Shown here in pieces: positions 9,990 through 17,634 of a stretch of 64,000 nt of DNA. The stretch covers positions 248,001 to 312,000 of the forward strand of contig NZ_AHWA01000006.1 in assembly GCF_000247645.1 (NCBI RefSeq). The letters are read 5' to 3'. Position 1 is the first letter of the stretch; every line of letters begins with the position of its first letter. The position numbers were made by a program, and so were the translations under genes. This DNA is from Salinibacterium sp. PAMC 21357 (GTDB lineage Bacteria > Actinomycetota > Actinomycetes > Actinomycetales > Microbacteriaceae). The notes below the pieces were generated by a model that saw only the letters and a program-made list of their open reading frames with translations, had not been told where the DNA came from and searched no databases.

Positions 9990-11239
9990 AGCGGTGGGCA
10001 GTTGGCGCAGTACTGATGGCGAGCGTTGCTTCGCTATTAGTGGCGACGCCTGCCCATGCGGATGCGGTGCGCGATCAGCAGTACTGGCTTCAGGAGTACG
10101 GCATTGAGGCAGCGTGGACGACTACTAAGGGCGCCGGAGTCACCATTGCGGTAATCGATACCGGCGTTGATGGCACCGTGCCTGAACTTGTCGGCGCTGT
10201 CACCGGCGGCACCGACTTTTCTGGCAAGGGAGCACCAAACGGGCAGCAGCCTGTGGGATCGGACAATCCGGCTCACGGCACGCTCGTGGCGTCGCTAGCT
10301 GCTGGGCGTGGCACAGGCCCCGACGCTGGGGTGCTCGGTGCAGCCCCCGAGGCCAACATCATGGCCATCTCGATAGGTTTCACCGGCGGTCCCATTAGTT
10401 CCGATGATCAGATTGCTAAAGCAGTTCGCTACGCGGTTGATCAGGGGGCGGATGTCATTAACCTGTCGCTCACTCGCGAAACTTTGGATTGGCCCCTCAG
10501 CTGGGATAGCGCTTTCCTCTACGCCATGCAGAACGATGTTGTGGTTGTAGCAGCTGCGGGCAACCGTGGCAGCGGAACCACTTCGGTGGGTGCGCCAGCG
10601 ACAATGCCCGGCGTTCTGACAGTTGCGGGTGTCGACGTGAATGGGTCGGCCAGTTTCAACGCTTCAACTCAGGGAATCACTATTGGTGTTTCGGCGCCCA
10701 GTGAGGACCTCGTCGGCGTCGCCCCCGGTGGCTCGCACGTGCTCTGGAACGGAACCAGTGGTGCAACCCCGATTGTGGCCGGCATTGTGGCGCTCGTGCG
10801 TGCCGCGCATCCAGAACTTGATGCTGCCAACGTGATCAACCGCATTGTGAAGACTGCGCACGACACCGGTTCACCTGGTGCCGACGCGATTTACGGTTTC
10901 GGGCTTGTGGATGCCGAGGCTGCCGTTGTGGACCGCGTGCCACTAGTGACCAGCAACCCGATGGGCAGTCTTGCCGATTGGATCACGATCTATCGTCGCG
11001 CAGAGTCGACCCCGGCACCGCTGCCAACCACTAGCTCGTCTCCCTCACCGGCGCCTGCTCCGGTAGCGCAACCGGATGCTGCTGGCCCAGCGAGCCCGCT
11101 CGGAACGCTGCTGCCGACAGTGAGCATGTTGCGCAATGTGGGCGTACCACTTGCTGTTTATGGCATATTTTTGCTTATTTTCGCCGGTTGGGGGCTTGTA
11201 GTTTGGCGTCGGTTTAGGAGTATGCGCGAGACAGAGTAA
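9986..11239 (+). CDS. Membrane-anchored S8 family (subtilisin/mycosin-like) serine protease
   Basis: A secreted, membrane-tethered protease of 417 residues. A Sec signal peptide (about residues 1-26, ending AHADA) is followed by the S8 domain with the catalytic triad: Asp in VIDTGVDG (about 58), His in AHGTLVASLA (about 94), Ser in GTSGATPIVAGI (about 254). A Pro/Ser-rich linker and one C-terminal membrane span with a basic tail complete a mycosin-like architecture. No type VII secretion genes are nearby. It is coupled to DUF501 by an ATGA overlap. Confidence 0.9.
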   Translation: MKRWAVGAVLMASVASLLVATPAHADAVRDQQYWLQEYGIEAAWTTTKGAGVTIAVIDTGVDGTVPELVGAVTGGTDFSGKGAPNGQQPVGSDNPAHGTLVASLAAGRGTGPDAGVLGAAPEANIMAISIGFTGGPISSDDQIAKAVRYAVDQGADVINLSLTRETLDWPLSWDSAFLYAMQNDVVVVAAAGNRGSGTTSVGAPATMPGVLTVAGVDVNGSASFNASTQGITIGVSAPSEDLVGVAPGGSHVLWNGTSGATPIVAGIVALVRAAHPELDAANVINRIVKTAHDTGSPGADAIYGFGLVDAEAAVVDRVPLVTSNPMGSLADWITIYRRAESTPAPLPTTSSSPSPAPAPVAQPDAAGPASPLGTLLPTVSMLRNVGVPLAVYGIFLLIFAGWGLVVWRRFRSMRETE

Positions 11240-11279
11240 GTTTGGTGGCGAACTTGCCCCTTTTAGGAGACTCTTACTC

Positions 11280-12596
11280 GTGCCAAAAATCTTGATTGTC
11301 GGCGGCGGTTACGCCGGTTTTTACACTGCCCGTAAGCTCGAAAAGTGGCTGCGTCGCGGCGAAGCAGAGGTCACCATGGTTGACCCTCTTCCCTACATGA
11401 CATACCAGCCGTTCCTGCCGGAGGTTGCTGCAGGAACTATTGAGCCTCGCCACGCTGTGGTCCCTCACCGTCGCCACCTGAAGACCACCAAGGTCATCAC
11501 GGCGAAGGTCACGGGAGTGAACCACGCGACGAAGACCGCCACGATTCAGCCTGAAGTGGGCGACTCGTGGGAGATGGACTACGACCTCGTGGTTGTCACC
11601 GCTGGTGCTGTGTCGCGCACGTTCCCGATTCCGGGCGTTGCTGACGAGGCCATCGGCATGAAGACGATCGAAGAGGCTGTCGCCGTTCGCGACCGTCTCC
11701 TCACCAACTTCGACAAGGCAGCTACGTTGCCTGCTGGCCCCGAGCGCGACCGTCTCCTGACGTTCGTTGTTGTTGGTGGCGGCTTTGCCGGTATTGAAGC
11801 GTTCGGTGAAATGCGCAGCCTGGCGTCATCACTGCTGCCGCTCTACCCGAGCTTGAACTTCGAAGACACCCACTTCCACCTCATCGAGGCAATGGGCCGC
11901 ATCATGCCCGAAGTTTCGTTGAAAACGAGCCTGTGGGTTATCAAGAACCTCGCCGAGCGTGGTGCCCAAATTCACCTCGACACCCAGCTGAAGTCTGCTG
12001 TGGGTGGCGTTGTTGAGTTGTCGACCGGCGAAAGCTTCGAGTCAGACACCATCGTGTGGACTGCTGGCGTTATGGCCAACCCGGTTGTGCGCAGCACCGA
12101 CCTTCCGATCGAAGAGCGCGGCCGCATCCGCGTGCAGGCTGACCTTCGTGTCATCAACGACGACGGTGTTGTCGAGGGTGCTTGGGGCGCTGGCGACGTC
12201 TGTGCTGTTCCTGACCTCACCGGTGGTGGCGTTGGCGGCTTCTGTGTACCCAACGCCCAGCACGCTGTTCGCCAGGCCAAAACTATGGCCAAGAACATCG
12301 TTGCCGACCTTCGTGGCGAAGGCACCAAGGACTACTTCCACAAGAACGCCGGTGCGGTTGCCGGCCTTGGTCTTTACCACGGCGTCTTCCAGTCCGGCAA
12401 GATCGCGATCAAGGGCCTCCCGGCCTGGTTCATGCACCGTGGCTACCACGGTATGGCAATGCCGATGTTCGAGCGCAAGGCTCGAGTATTCAGCAACTGG
12501 ATCACGAGCTTCTTCTGGGGCCGCGACACCATCTCCATCGAGGCACGCGTAGAACCACGCCGCGCCTTCGAAGAGTTCGCATCACGCCCCAAGTAG
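11280..12596 (+). CDS. ndh: Type II NADH:quinone oxidoreductase (NDH-2)
   Basis: A monotopic membrane flavoprotein that transfers electrons from NADH to quinone without pumping protons. The FAD motif ILIVGGGYAGFYTARKLE is at the N-terminus. A second dinucleotide motif, FVVVGGGFAGIEAFGE, lies at about residue 163, and GAGDVCAVPDL is the second FAD contact. The length of 438 residues is usual. It starts with GTG after AGGAG. The last 16 codons and the following tRNA are repeated at 17342-17503, marking the left edge of an island. Confidence 0.93.
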   Translation: MPKILIVGGGYAGFYTARKLEKWLRRGEAEVTMVDPLPYMTYQPFLPEVAAGTIEPRHAVVPHRRHLKTTKVITAKVTGVNHATKTATIQPEVGDSWEMDYDLVVVTAGAVSRTFPIPGVADEAIGMKTIEEAVAVRDRLLTNFDKAATLPAGPERDRLLTFVVVGGGFAGIEAFGEMRSLASSLLPLYPSLNFEDTHFHLIEAMGRIMPEVSLKTSLWVIKNLAERGAQIHLDTQLKSAVGGVVELSTGESFESDTIVWTAGVMANPVVRSTDLPIEERGRIRVQADLRVINDDGVVEGAWGAGDVCAVPDLTGGGVGGFCVPNAQHAVRQAKTMAKNIVADLRGEGTKDYFHKNAGAVAGLGLYHGVFQSGKIAIKGLPAWFMHRGYHGMAMPMFERKARVFSNWITSFFWGRDTISIEARVEPRRAFEEFASRPK

Positions 12597-12705
12597 TGTG
12601 ATCGCATGCTCCACGCAGAAGCGTGGGGCGTGCCCCGATAGCCCAATTGGCAGAGGCAGATGACTTAAAATCATCACAGTCAGGGTTCGAGTCCCTGTCG
12701 GGGCA
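12543..12705 (+). repeat. Left copy of the ndh-tail/tRNA direct repeat
   Basis: This 163-bp segment covers the last 48 or so coding bases of ndh, a short spacer with a CCACGC/GCGTGG hairpin (12611-12626), and the entire tRNA gene. It recurs in the same orientation at 17342-17503. By eye I count about a dozen differences. The first 48 bases are identical; changes concentrate in the spacer and the tRNA arms. This copy has the intact ndh and the well-paired tRNA, so it is taken as the native one. Confidence 0.9.
12632..12705 (+). tRNA. tRNA with anticodon UAA (Leu by anticodon), short variable arm
   Basis: A full cloverleaf can be drawn. The acceptor is GCCCCGA/TCGGGGC, the D arm is GCC/GGC around AATTGG, and the anticodon stem is GATGA/TCATC with loop CTTAAAA, giving anticodon TAA. 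The T stem is CAGGG/CCCTG with TTCGAGT. No CCA is encoded. The anticodon would read UUA (Leu), but the variable region is only about 5 nt (ACAGT). Ordinary bacterial tRNA-Leu has a long extra arm. The gene is certain; the charging identity is not. Confidence 0.88.
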
Positions 12706-12830
12706 CTGTTTTTAAGATGGGCTAAATTCTCATAACCTACAGAAATATTTGACGATTTCAATCCCCGCCGAGCCGTTCCGTGCCCGCGCTTTGGTCGCGC
12801 TTGAAGCAGCTCTATCGTTACTTAGAGCGT

Positions 12831-13080
12831 TCACCAAGGTGTCCAAGTCATCCGTCGATTAGGGACATGCGCTTTCGCGCGGCAGGCGGCCACATCGAAC
12901 CATCCGTCGCCGTAATTGGACTGCTTTATGTGGTGGGTTTCCGTTCCCGAGGTGCAGTCCTTCCTCAGCCTTACATCCCGCACACAGGGCGATGTCGAGC
13001 ACGAGAAAACCCGAGAATGGGACAACTCGGAACGAGTAGCTCTTCGAGGTGCCGACGACGATCCTGCTCTTGACCAGCAT
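12831..13080 (-). pseudogene. Decayed small gene with HNH-like residues, frameshifted
   Basis: The region reads leftward in two frames with coding-like codon use. The first part (from ATG 13080) contains a CxxC pair in ALCAGCKAEEGL. Near 12940 the coding pattern passes to another frame with THHIKQSNYGDGW and AACRAKAHV, ending at 12831. The CxxC, HHI and C...H order recalls a small HNH nuclease. The final CxxCH element is altered and one indel separates the halves. I read it as a dead gene; the family assignment is tentative. Confidence 0.3.
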
Positions 13081-13089
13081 CGCATTCTC

Positions 13090-13332
13090 TCAGACGCTGA
13101 TTCGTCGGCGCAGAACGTCCACGATGCGAACACTTAGAGGGATTGCTCGCCTCAGTGGAGGCTGGTGTAAGACAAGTTCCTGTTCCGAACGCTTCGCGAC
13201 CAGTTCTCCGTTCTCGTCGGTCGAGCAAAACAGGTCGGAGACGAAGGCGCGCTTAGGCAAATGCTGACGCCCCAAGGTCGACACACTAGCGTGCTGTGCG
13301 CGGGTGTGGTCGAATGAAGCATGAATGCTCAA
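13090..13332 (-). CDS. Small hypothetical ORF divergent from the DUF4062 gene
   Basis: An 80-codon leftward ORF with GC-rich third positions (for example over RAFVSDLFCSTDENGELVAK), suggesting it is or was coding. It ends 9 bp before the HNH-like fragment and may be its upstream neighbour or its former N-terminal part. Its start overlaps the start of the DUF4062 gene by 12 bp on the opposite strand. I do not recognise a family. With the fragment above it accounts for most of the 615-bp gap 12706-13320; the rest is AT-rich sequence after the tRNA. Confidence 0.3.
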   Translation of the reverse strand: MSIHASFDHTRAQHASVSTLGRQHLPKRAFVSDLFCSTDENGELVAKRSEQELVLHQPPLRRAIPLSVRIVDVLRRRISV

Positions 13333-14472
13333 CTTCCGCTGCTCTTCGATCGCCAGTCAAGCAATTCGGCCCCAGATACTCTCGCGCTCCAATCGTGGGG
13401 TGCGGCACAACGAGTGTTCGTCAGCAGTTTGATCAGTTCGATGCCCGAGGAACGTGCTGCAGCTCGTGAGGCAATCCAAGCCGTAGGTGCTTTGCCGGTG
13501 ATGTTCGAGCACGAACTTGGTGCCCAGGACATTACTGCCGAAGCGGCCTACTTAGACGGCGTGAGGCAATCCGGTATCTACGTCGGCGTTTTCGGCCCGC
13601 GTTACGGCGTGCGAACCCCGACAGGCAGATCGGCGACCCACGACGAGCTCAAGGAGGCGGAGCGGCTTGGCTTGCGGCTCTGCCTGTTTACGGTGGGTTA
13701 TGGAACACCATCGATGGACGGAGATCAGCGCGACCTTGTCGACGGTCTTCGAAATCTCTATACGACCAGTGCCTTTAGCGACGCTTCAGGCCTGAAGGAG
13801 AAGCTGCACCGCAGACTTAGCGACCTCGCAGCTGAAGAATTATTGCCATGGGTGCGCATCGGCAGGGTGCTGATTCGCGCTTCGAACGTCACCGAGGCGG
13901 CGGGCACCTACGGGATCACCGCCATTGTGTACGACCGAACTATCCTCGCGGAGCTCAAACGCATGGGCGAGGAAAGGTCTCAGGTCCCCTACGCAAATCA
14001 CCTCGAAGCAGGTGACGCGCAAATCGAACAAGTGGCGACGTCCGTGACCAATTCCGCCTTTACAGAAGTGACTATTAAACTCCAACTCCGAAAGCCCCAG
14101 CAATCTGGTCTGGGGCGTATGGCAATCAACGGCATCAAGCCCGATGAGATCATCGTTGCTTCACTCTCAGACGGGCTATTCGGAACTTCCCACCTGCCAA
14201 GAGGGACCCTCGGGATGGTGCGCCCAGCTAATCCCCTGGAAGAGCTATCGAGCGCTGGGGTACCGGATCGCGCACTTCGCTCAATCGGCAGACTCCTTTT
14301 CGGGGAGTTCTTGATGCGCGGTGAGCACGCCACAACGATCGAGCGCTTTGACCTTGGACCGGTACAGGAAGGGGTGCGGCGACTGGTGGCAACCTGGACC
14401 CCGCCGCGCCGACACTCTAATGCGCCCGATTTATCACCAGTTACGCTTGACGGGAGCGTTCGGCTGGGTTAG
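13321..14472 (+). CDS. DUF4062 domain-containing protein
   Basis: A 383-residue protein with an N-terminal DUF4062 domain (about residues 30-125): RVFVSSLISSMPEERAAARE, then SGIYVGVFGPRYG and SATHDELKEAERLG. DUF4062 is a TIR-like Rossmann fold often joined to effector or NTPase modules in bacterial conflict proteins. The C-terminal 250 residues match nothing I know and contain no Walker motifs, so it is not a STAND NTPase. No clear ribosome-binding site precedes the ATG. A 223-bp gap separates it from the downstream pair, which may be a separate transcript. Confidence 0.75.
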   Translation: MNAQLPLLFDRQSSNSAPDTLALQSWGAAQRVFVSSLISSMPEERAAAREAIQAVGALPVMFEHELGAQDITAEAAYLDGVRQSGIYVGVFGPRYGVRTPTGRSATHDELKEAERLGLRLCLFTVGYGTPSMDGDQRDLVDGLRNLYTTSAFSDASGLKEKLHRRLSDLAAEELLPWVRIGRVLIRASNVTEAAGTYGITAIVYDRTILAELKRMGEERSQVPYANHLEAGDAQIEQVATSVTNSAFTEVTIKLQLRKPQQSGLGRMAINGIKPDEIIVASLSDGLFGTSHLPRGTLGMVRPANPLEELSSAGVPDRALRSIGRLLFGEFLMRGEHATTIERFDLGPVQEGVRRLVATWTPPRRHSNAPDLSPVTLDGSVRLG

Positions 14473-14695
14473 TTGAGCCCGTACTTGGCCTCGACCGCGG
14501 TGCCGGACGCAGCAACAGCGCCCACTTCTTTCAGCTATGACCGTTCTTGTATACGACGTCAAAAATGAGTTCCTCACGAAGTATGTAATCCGGCGCAGAG
14601 GCGGCCAACTGTCGAGTCAGCACCCGAGATTTGCGGCTCCGCCCAGACGAAGTTGCCAATTAGACTGAGAGAACTTCAATGGAGATAGGAAACTA

Positions 14696-15943
14696 ATGGC
14701 ACGCAAGCGCGGGTTCTTTGCGGAGATACAGCACCAGAATCAGGTAGCGGCTAGACAAGCGGAGCAGCGACAGCGAGCCGCTGCCGCAGCGCAGCGTCGG
14801 GTGGTAGCCGCTCAGCGCGCCGAACAACTCCTTATCGCTGCATCGATTAAGGCATCCGAAGCAGATCGCAAGCGTATGGAGCGGGAAGTTGCCGCGGCCC
14901 ATGTCGCTTCTATGCTGGCGCAGGTCGAGGAGCAGAACACGGAGCTAGCAGCGATATACGATGAACTCGACACGTTGCTTCAGTCGACTCTTAGCGTCGA
15001 TGACTACGTTGAGTTAGCTTCCCTGAAGCGGGATTTCGAACAACCGAAATTCGAGCATTCCGACCTTGAAGCACCCGTACCACGGCCCATTGCAATTGTG
15101 CCGTCTCAGGAGCCAACCCCTCAACCTCCGGCAAAAGCAACCGGCCTCTTCGGGCGGAAGAAGAAGACTGAAGACGCCCAAGCACTCGCTGATGCGGAGT
15201 TCCAGACAGCTCACGCCCGCTGGAGGAGTGAGATGGAGACGCTTCCGGGTCGGCAAGCCAAACTAGACGCCGACTACCAGAAATTGGAGGCGAGCAGGGT
15301 CGCCCAATTAGAGAAGGAGCGTGAGCGTTACGTCCAAGAGTCGGCCGAACAAGAGTCCGAAGTCGCCGAGCACAACGCCTCGGTGGACAAGTTCATTGCG
15401 GACCTTGGCTATGGAGCAGAAGGAGCCGTGCAGGAATACGTCGGAATCGTCCTCGCTAATTCGCTATATCCAGAGCATTTCGAAGTTGAACACGAGGCAG
15501 ATTTCGAGCCGAGCACTGCAGAACTAAAAGTGCGAGCGCTCGTGCCGGGCCCCGGTAAAATTCCAGCAATAAAATCTTTCAAGTACACAAAGGCGACCGA
15601 CCAAATATCGACAGTTGCCCTGGCCCAGAAGGATGCCAAGGGGCGGTACGCGAACGTCGTGAACCAGATCGCTCTTCGCACTCTTCACGAAATATTTGAG
15701 GCGGACCGACGCGGGATCATCCAGTCCATTTCACTCGAGGTGGGAACGGAAACAATCAGCCCGGCAACGGGCAAGTCCGTCTACATTCCATTCGTTTTGG
15801 TGGGAGCATCTCGGGATTCGTTTATGACAATCGATCTTGGCAACGTGGTTCCGGCTGCGACATTAGGCCATCTCGGAGCGTCCGTCTCGAAGAGCCCCTT
15901 TGATCTAACTCCGGTCGCAACCACGGGCATCCGACGATCGTGA
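14696..15943 (+). CDS. Coiled-coil protein of unknown function, coupled to the DUF4041/GIY-YIG gene
   Basis: A 415-residue soluble protein. Residues 10-95 are an Ala/Arg/Gln/Glu-rich coiled coil. A Pro-rich linker follows (about 127-146), then a basic GRKKK patch and a second coil (about 165-230). A globular C-terminal domain (about 235-405) contains VRALVPGPGKIPAIK and ISPATGKSVYIPFVLV. I do not recognise a catalytic motif. It starts with ATG after GGAGA, and its stop overlaps the next GTG start (GTGA), so the two proteins are probably made in fixed ratio and act together. Confidence 0.7.
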   Translation: MARKRGFFAEIQHQNQVAARQAEQRQRAAAAAQRRVVAAQRAEQLLIAASIKASEADRKRMEREVAAAHVASMLAQVEEQNTELAAIYDELDTLLQSTLSVDDYVELASLKRDFEQPKFEHSDLEAPVPRPIAIVPSQEPTPQPPAKATGLFGRKKKTEDAQALADAEFQTAHARWRSEMETLPGRQAKLDADYQKLEASRVAQLEKERERYVQESAEQESEVAEHNASVDKFIADLGYGAEGAVQEYVGIVLANSLYPEHFEVEHEADFEPSTAELKVRALVPGPGKIPAIKSFKYTKATDQISTVALAQKDAKGRYANVVNQIALRTLHEIFEADRRGIIQSISLEVGTETISPATGKSVYIPFVLVGASRDSFMTIDLGNVVPAATLGHLGASVSKSPFDLTPVATTGIRRS

Positions 15944-17259
15944 CGGTCAGGTTCAATCCACCGCCTGGATGGCCTCAGCCTCCGTCGGCTTGGCGCCCAC
16001 CCGCCGGTTGGTCCCCAGATCCGACATGGCCGGAGGCCCCAGCTGGTTGGCAGCTGTGGCTTGACGATGAATCAAGCGAGATAGCGCCGGCTGGCGAGAT
16101 CGAGACGCCTGCTCCGAATCTCGAGGTTCGAGACACTACGGATGATCGCGCGAGGCGCCTTGTTTTCCTGGAAGCCGAGAATGCGGCTCTTCGAAGCCGC
16201 CTCGACGCCTCCTCGCCCGCGGAACATATCGACCTCGACGATCAGCGCGTGCTTCAGGACGTTGGTATCTACCGCTACCACCATCCTCTTGAATCAGCCG
16301 TGCTCTATTTGGATGACCTAACTGCGATCGAGGCGTCCATCGCTGAGACCGTGAAGTCAGGTCGAGCCATCGTGAAGTCCAACATGTTCACGTTCGACGG
16401 TTCGCTCGCCAAGGGGCGCAAAATGGCAGACGACTTGGGAAAGCTAATGCTTCGCGCCTACAACAGTGAGGCGGATAACAGTATTCGCACCCTGAAGCTC
16501 GGAAATGTGGTCACCGCCAAACGCCGGATCGAGGCGTCCCGGACGGCCATTGCACGCCTAGGCGGAATGATGGATATGAAGATAAGTGATGAGTTTCACG
16601 AACTTCGCATCCGTGAAGTAGAACTCACCGCTGACTGGCTAATGAAGAAGCAAGAAGAGCGCGAGCTGCAGCGGGAGCAACGCGCCGAGCTGCGCGAGCA
16701 ACGTCGAGTTGAACAAGAACTTTCGGCCGAGCGGGAGCGCCTCGATAAGGAACGCACACATCTTGTGAACGCGCTGAATGTGATTCACGCAGGCGGGCGG
16801 GCCGACCCAAGCCTTGAGAGCAAACTGGCAGCGATTGACGACGCCATCGCGCAGAACGATTATCGAATCGCCAATATTCGTGCTGGCTACGTCTATGTGA
16901 TCTCGAATCGCGGCGCGTTCGGCGCGAACGTCGTCAAAATCGGGCTCACTCGTCGGTTAGATCCCATCGACCGTGTGAATGAGCTTGGGGGCGCCTCCGT
17001 GCCATTTCGTTTCGATGTGCACACCTTGTTCTTTTCGGAAGATGCAGTATCGCTTGAAAGCGAGTTGCATAAACATTTCGCTGAGCGAGCGTTGAACCGC
17101 GCCAACTCTCGAAAGGAGTTCTTTTTCGCCACTCCGGCAGAGGTCCGCGAGGTGCTTCGGGACAAGGTCGGAAGCCTTCTCGAATTCAACGAGCAGGCTG
17201 ATGCTGCGGAGTACCTTCAATCAGTGGGGCTCTGGCCAGAGGCTTTCTCGAAAGCGTAG
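15940..17259 (+). CDS. DUF4041 and T5orf172 (GIY-YIG nuclease-like) domain protein with PPxGW repeats
   Basis: A 439-residue protein with three parts. The N-terminal 40 residues carry repeated Pro-Gly-Trp motifs (PPPGWP, PPAGWSPDP, APAGWQLW), as in actinobacterial DUF2510-like regions. A DUF4041 domain with a long helix follows (about 100-310). A T5orf172 GIY-YIG-type domain closes the protein (about 316-400) with YVYVISN, VVKIGLTRR, LESELHKHF and NRANSRKEFFF, which supply the Tyr, Arg, Glu and Asn expected of the nuclease fold. It starts with GTG inside the upstream stop. DUF4041-T5orf172 proteins occur in phages and defence islands. Confidence 0.82.
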   Translation: MTVRFNPPPGWPQPPSAWRPPAGWSPDPTWPEAPAGWQLWLDDESSEIAPAGEIETPAPNLEVRDTTDDRARRLVFLEAENAALRSRLDASSPAEHIDLDDQRVLQDVGIYRYHHPLESAVLYLDDLTAIEASIAETVKSGRAIVKSNMFTFDGSLAKGRKMADDLGKLMLRAYNSEADNSIRTLKLGNVVTAKRRIEASRTAIARLGGMMDMKISDEFHELRIREVELTADWLMKKQEERELQREQRAELREQRRVEQELSAERERLDKERTHLVNALNVIHAGGRADPSLESKLAAIDDAIAQNDYRIANIRAGYVYVISNRGAFGANVVKIGLTRRLDPIDRVNELGGASVPFRFDVHTLFFSEDAVSLESELHKHFAERALNRANSRKEFFFATPAEVREVLRDKVGSLLEFNEQADAAEYLQSVGLWPEAFSKA

Positions 17260-17341
17260 AAAGGGTTCCGGCGGCCCTCGTCTAAATTTCTTTCTACTCG
17301 GAAAACTTGGCGTTCGCGGCCGGGCCCGACCCACTTTCGAA

Positions 17342-17503
17342 GCACGCGTAGAACCACGCCGCGCCTTCGAAGAGTTCGCATCACGCCCCTAAGTAGTGTG
17401 ATCGCATGCTCCACGCATTGCGTCGGGCGTGCCCCGATTAACCAATTGGCAGATGCAGATGACTTAAAATCATCACAGTCGGGCTCGAGTCCCGGTCGGG
17501 GCA
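17342..17503 (+). repeat. Right copy of the ndh-tail/tRNA direct repeat
   Basis: This matches 12543-12705 in the same orientation. The ndh tail still encodes the last Ndh residues (ARVEPRRAFEEFASRP) and then stops, because one inserted T creates TAA. The spacer hairpin and the tRNA have several substitutions and deletions. It marks the right boundary of the island. Keeping 48 identical coding bases without a functional ndh suggests fairly recent duplication or import from a close relative. Confidence 0.88.
17431..17503 (+). pseudogene. Degenerate copy of the UAA-anticodon tRNA
   Basis: The acceptor stem and the anticodon arm (GATGA CTTAAAA TCATC) are unchanged from the tRNA at 12632. The D arm has lost pairing (GCCC became AACC and GAGGC became GATGC). 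The T arm has a 1-bp deletion, and its loop reads CTCGAGT in place of TTCGAGT. It is probably not a working tRNA. Confidence 0.75.
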
Positions 17504-17506
17504 ATA

Positions 17507-17634
17507 TTAGTCGGGAAGGCTTTCCGCGAGCAGGTTCTGGATGCGCGCCTTGATGTCATCGCCGATCGGGCGGACGTCATTGATTCCTTTGCCCTTCGGG
17601 GCAACGAGTTCCCGGTCCAGGTTGCCCGTGTTAT
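17507..17634 (-). pseudogene. Fragment of an arsenate reductase gene (C-terminus only)
   Basis: Read leftward, the fragment encodes about 38 residues ending LLAESLPD. It closely follows the C-terminus of the intact arsC at 18616 (ELV-P-GKG, VRPI-DDIKARIQ-LLAE-LP). Similarity ends at about 17634, exactly where the stop of the neighbouring leftward gene lies. The DNA is only moderately similar to the intact arsC, so it is a remnant of a second allele, not a recent copy. Confidence 0.7.

Larger units (their letters stand above)
12706..17341. mobile_element. Genomic island between duplicated ndh-tail/tRNA sequences, no integrase
   Basis: The 4.6 kb between the two direct repeats carries no housekeeping gene. 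It holds small decaying leftward ORFs, a DUF4062 protein, and a coupled pair (coiled-coil protein plus DUF4041/GIY-YIG protein). A tRNA flank, direct repeats and these families point to a defence-type island. No integrase, transposase or replication gene is present, so the element is immobile now or was moved in trans or by homologous recombination. Confidence 0.75.

Noticed and set aside
12706-17341. Prophage or integrative element with its own integrase
   Set aside because: No integrase, transposase, structural phage or replication gene is found in any frame; it is treated as an island of unknown mobility.
17201-17392. Short forward ORF ending in an Ndh-like tail
   Set aside because: It is the repeated ndh 3' end read through from unrelated sequence, not a gene.
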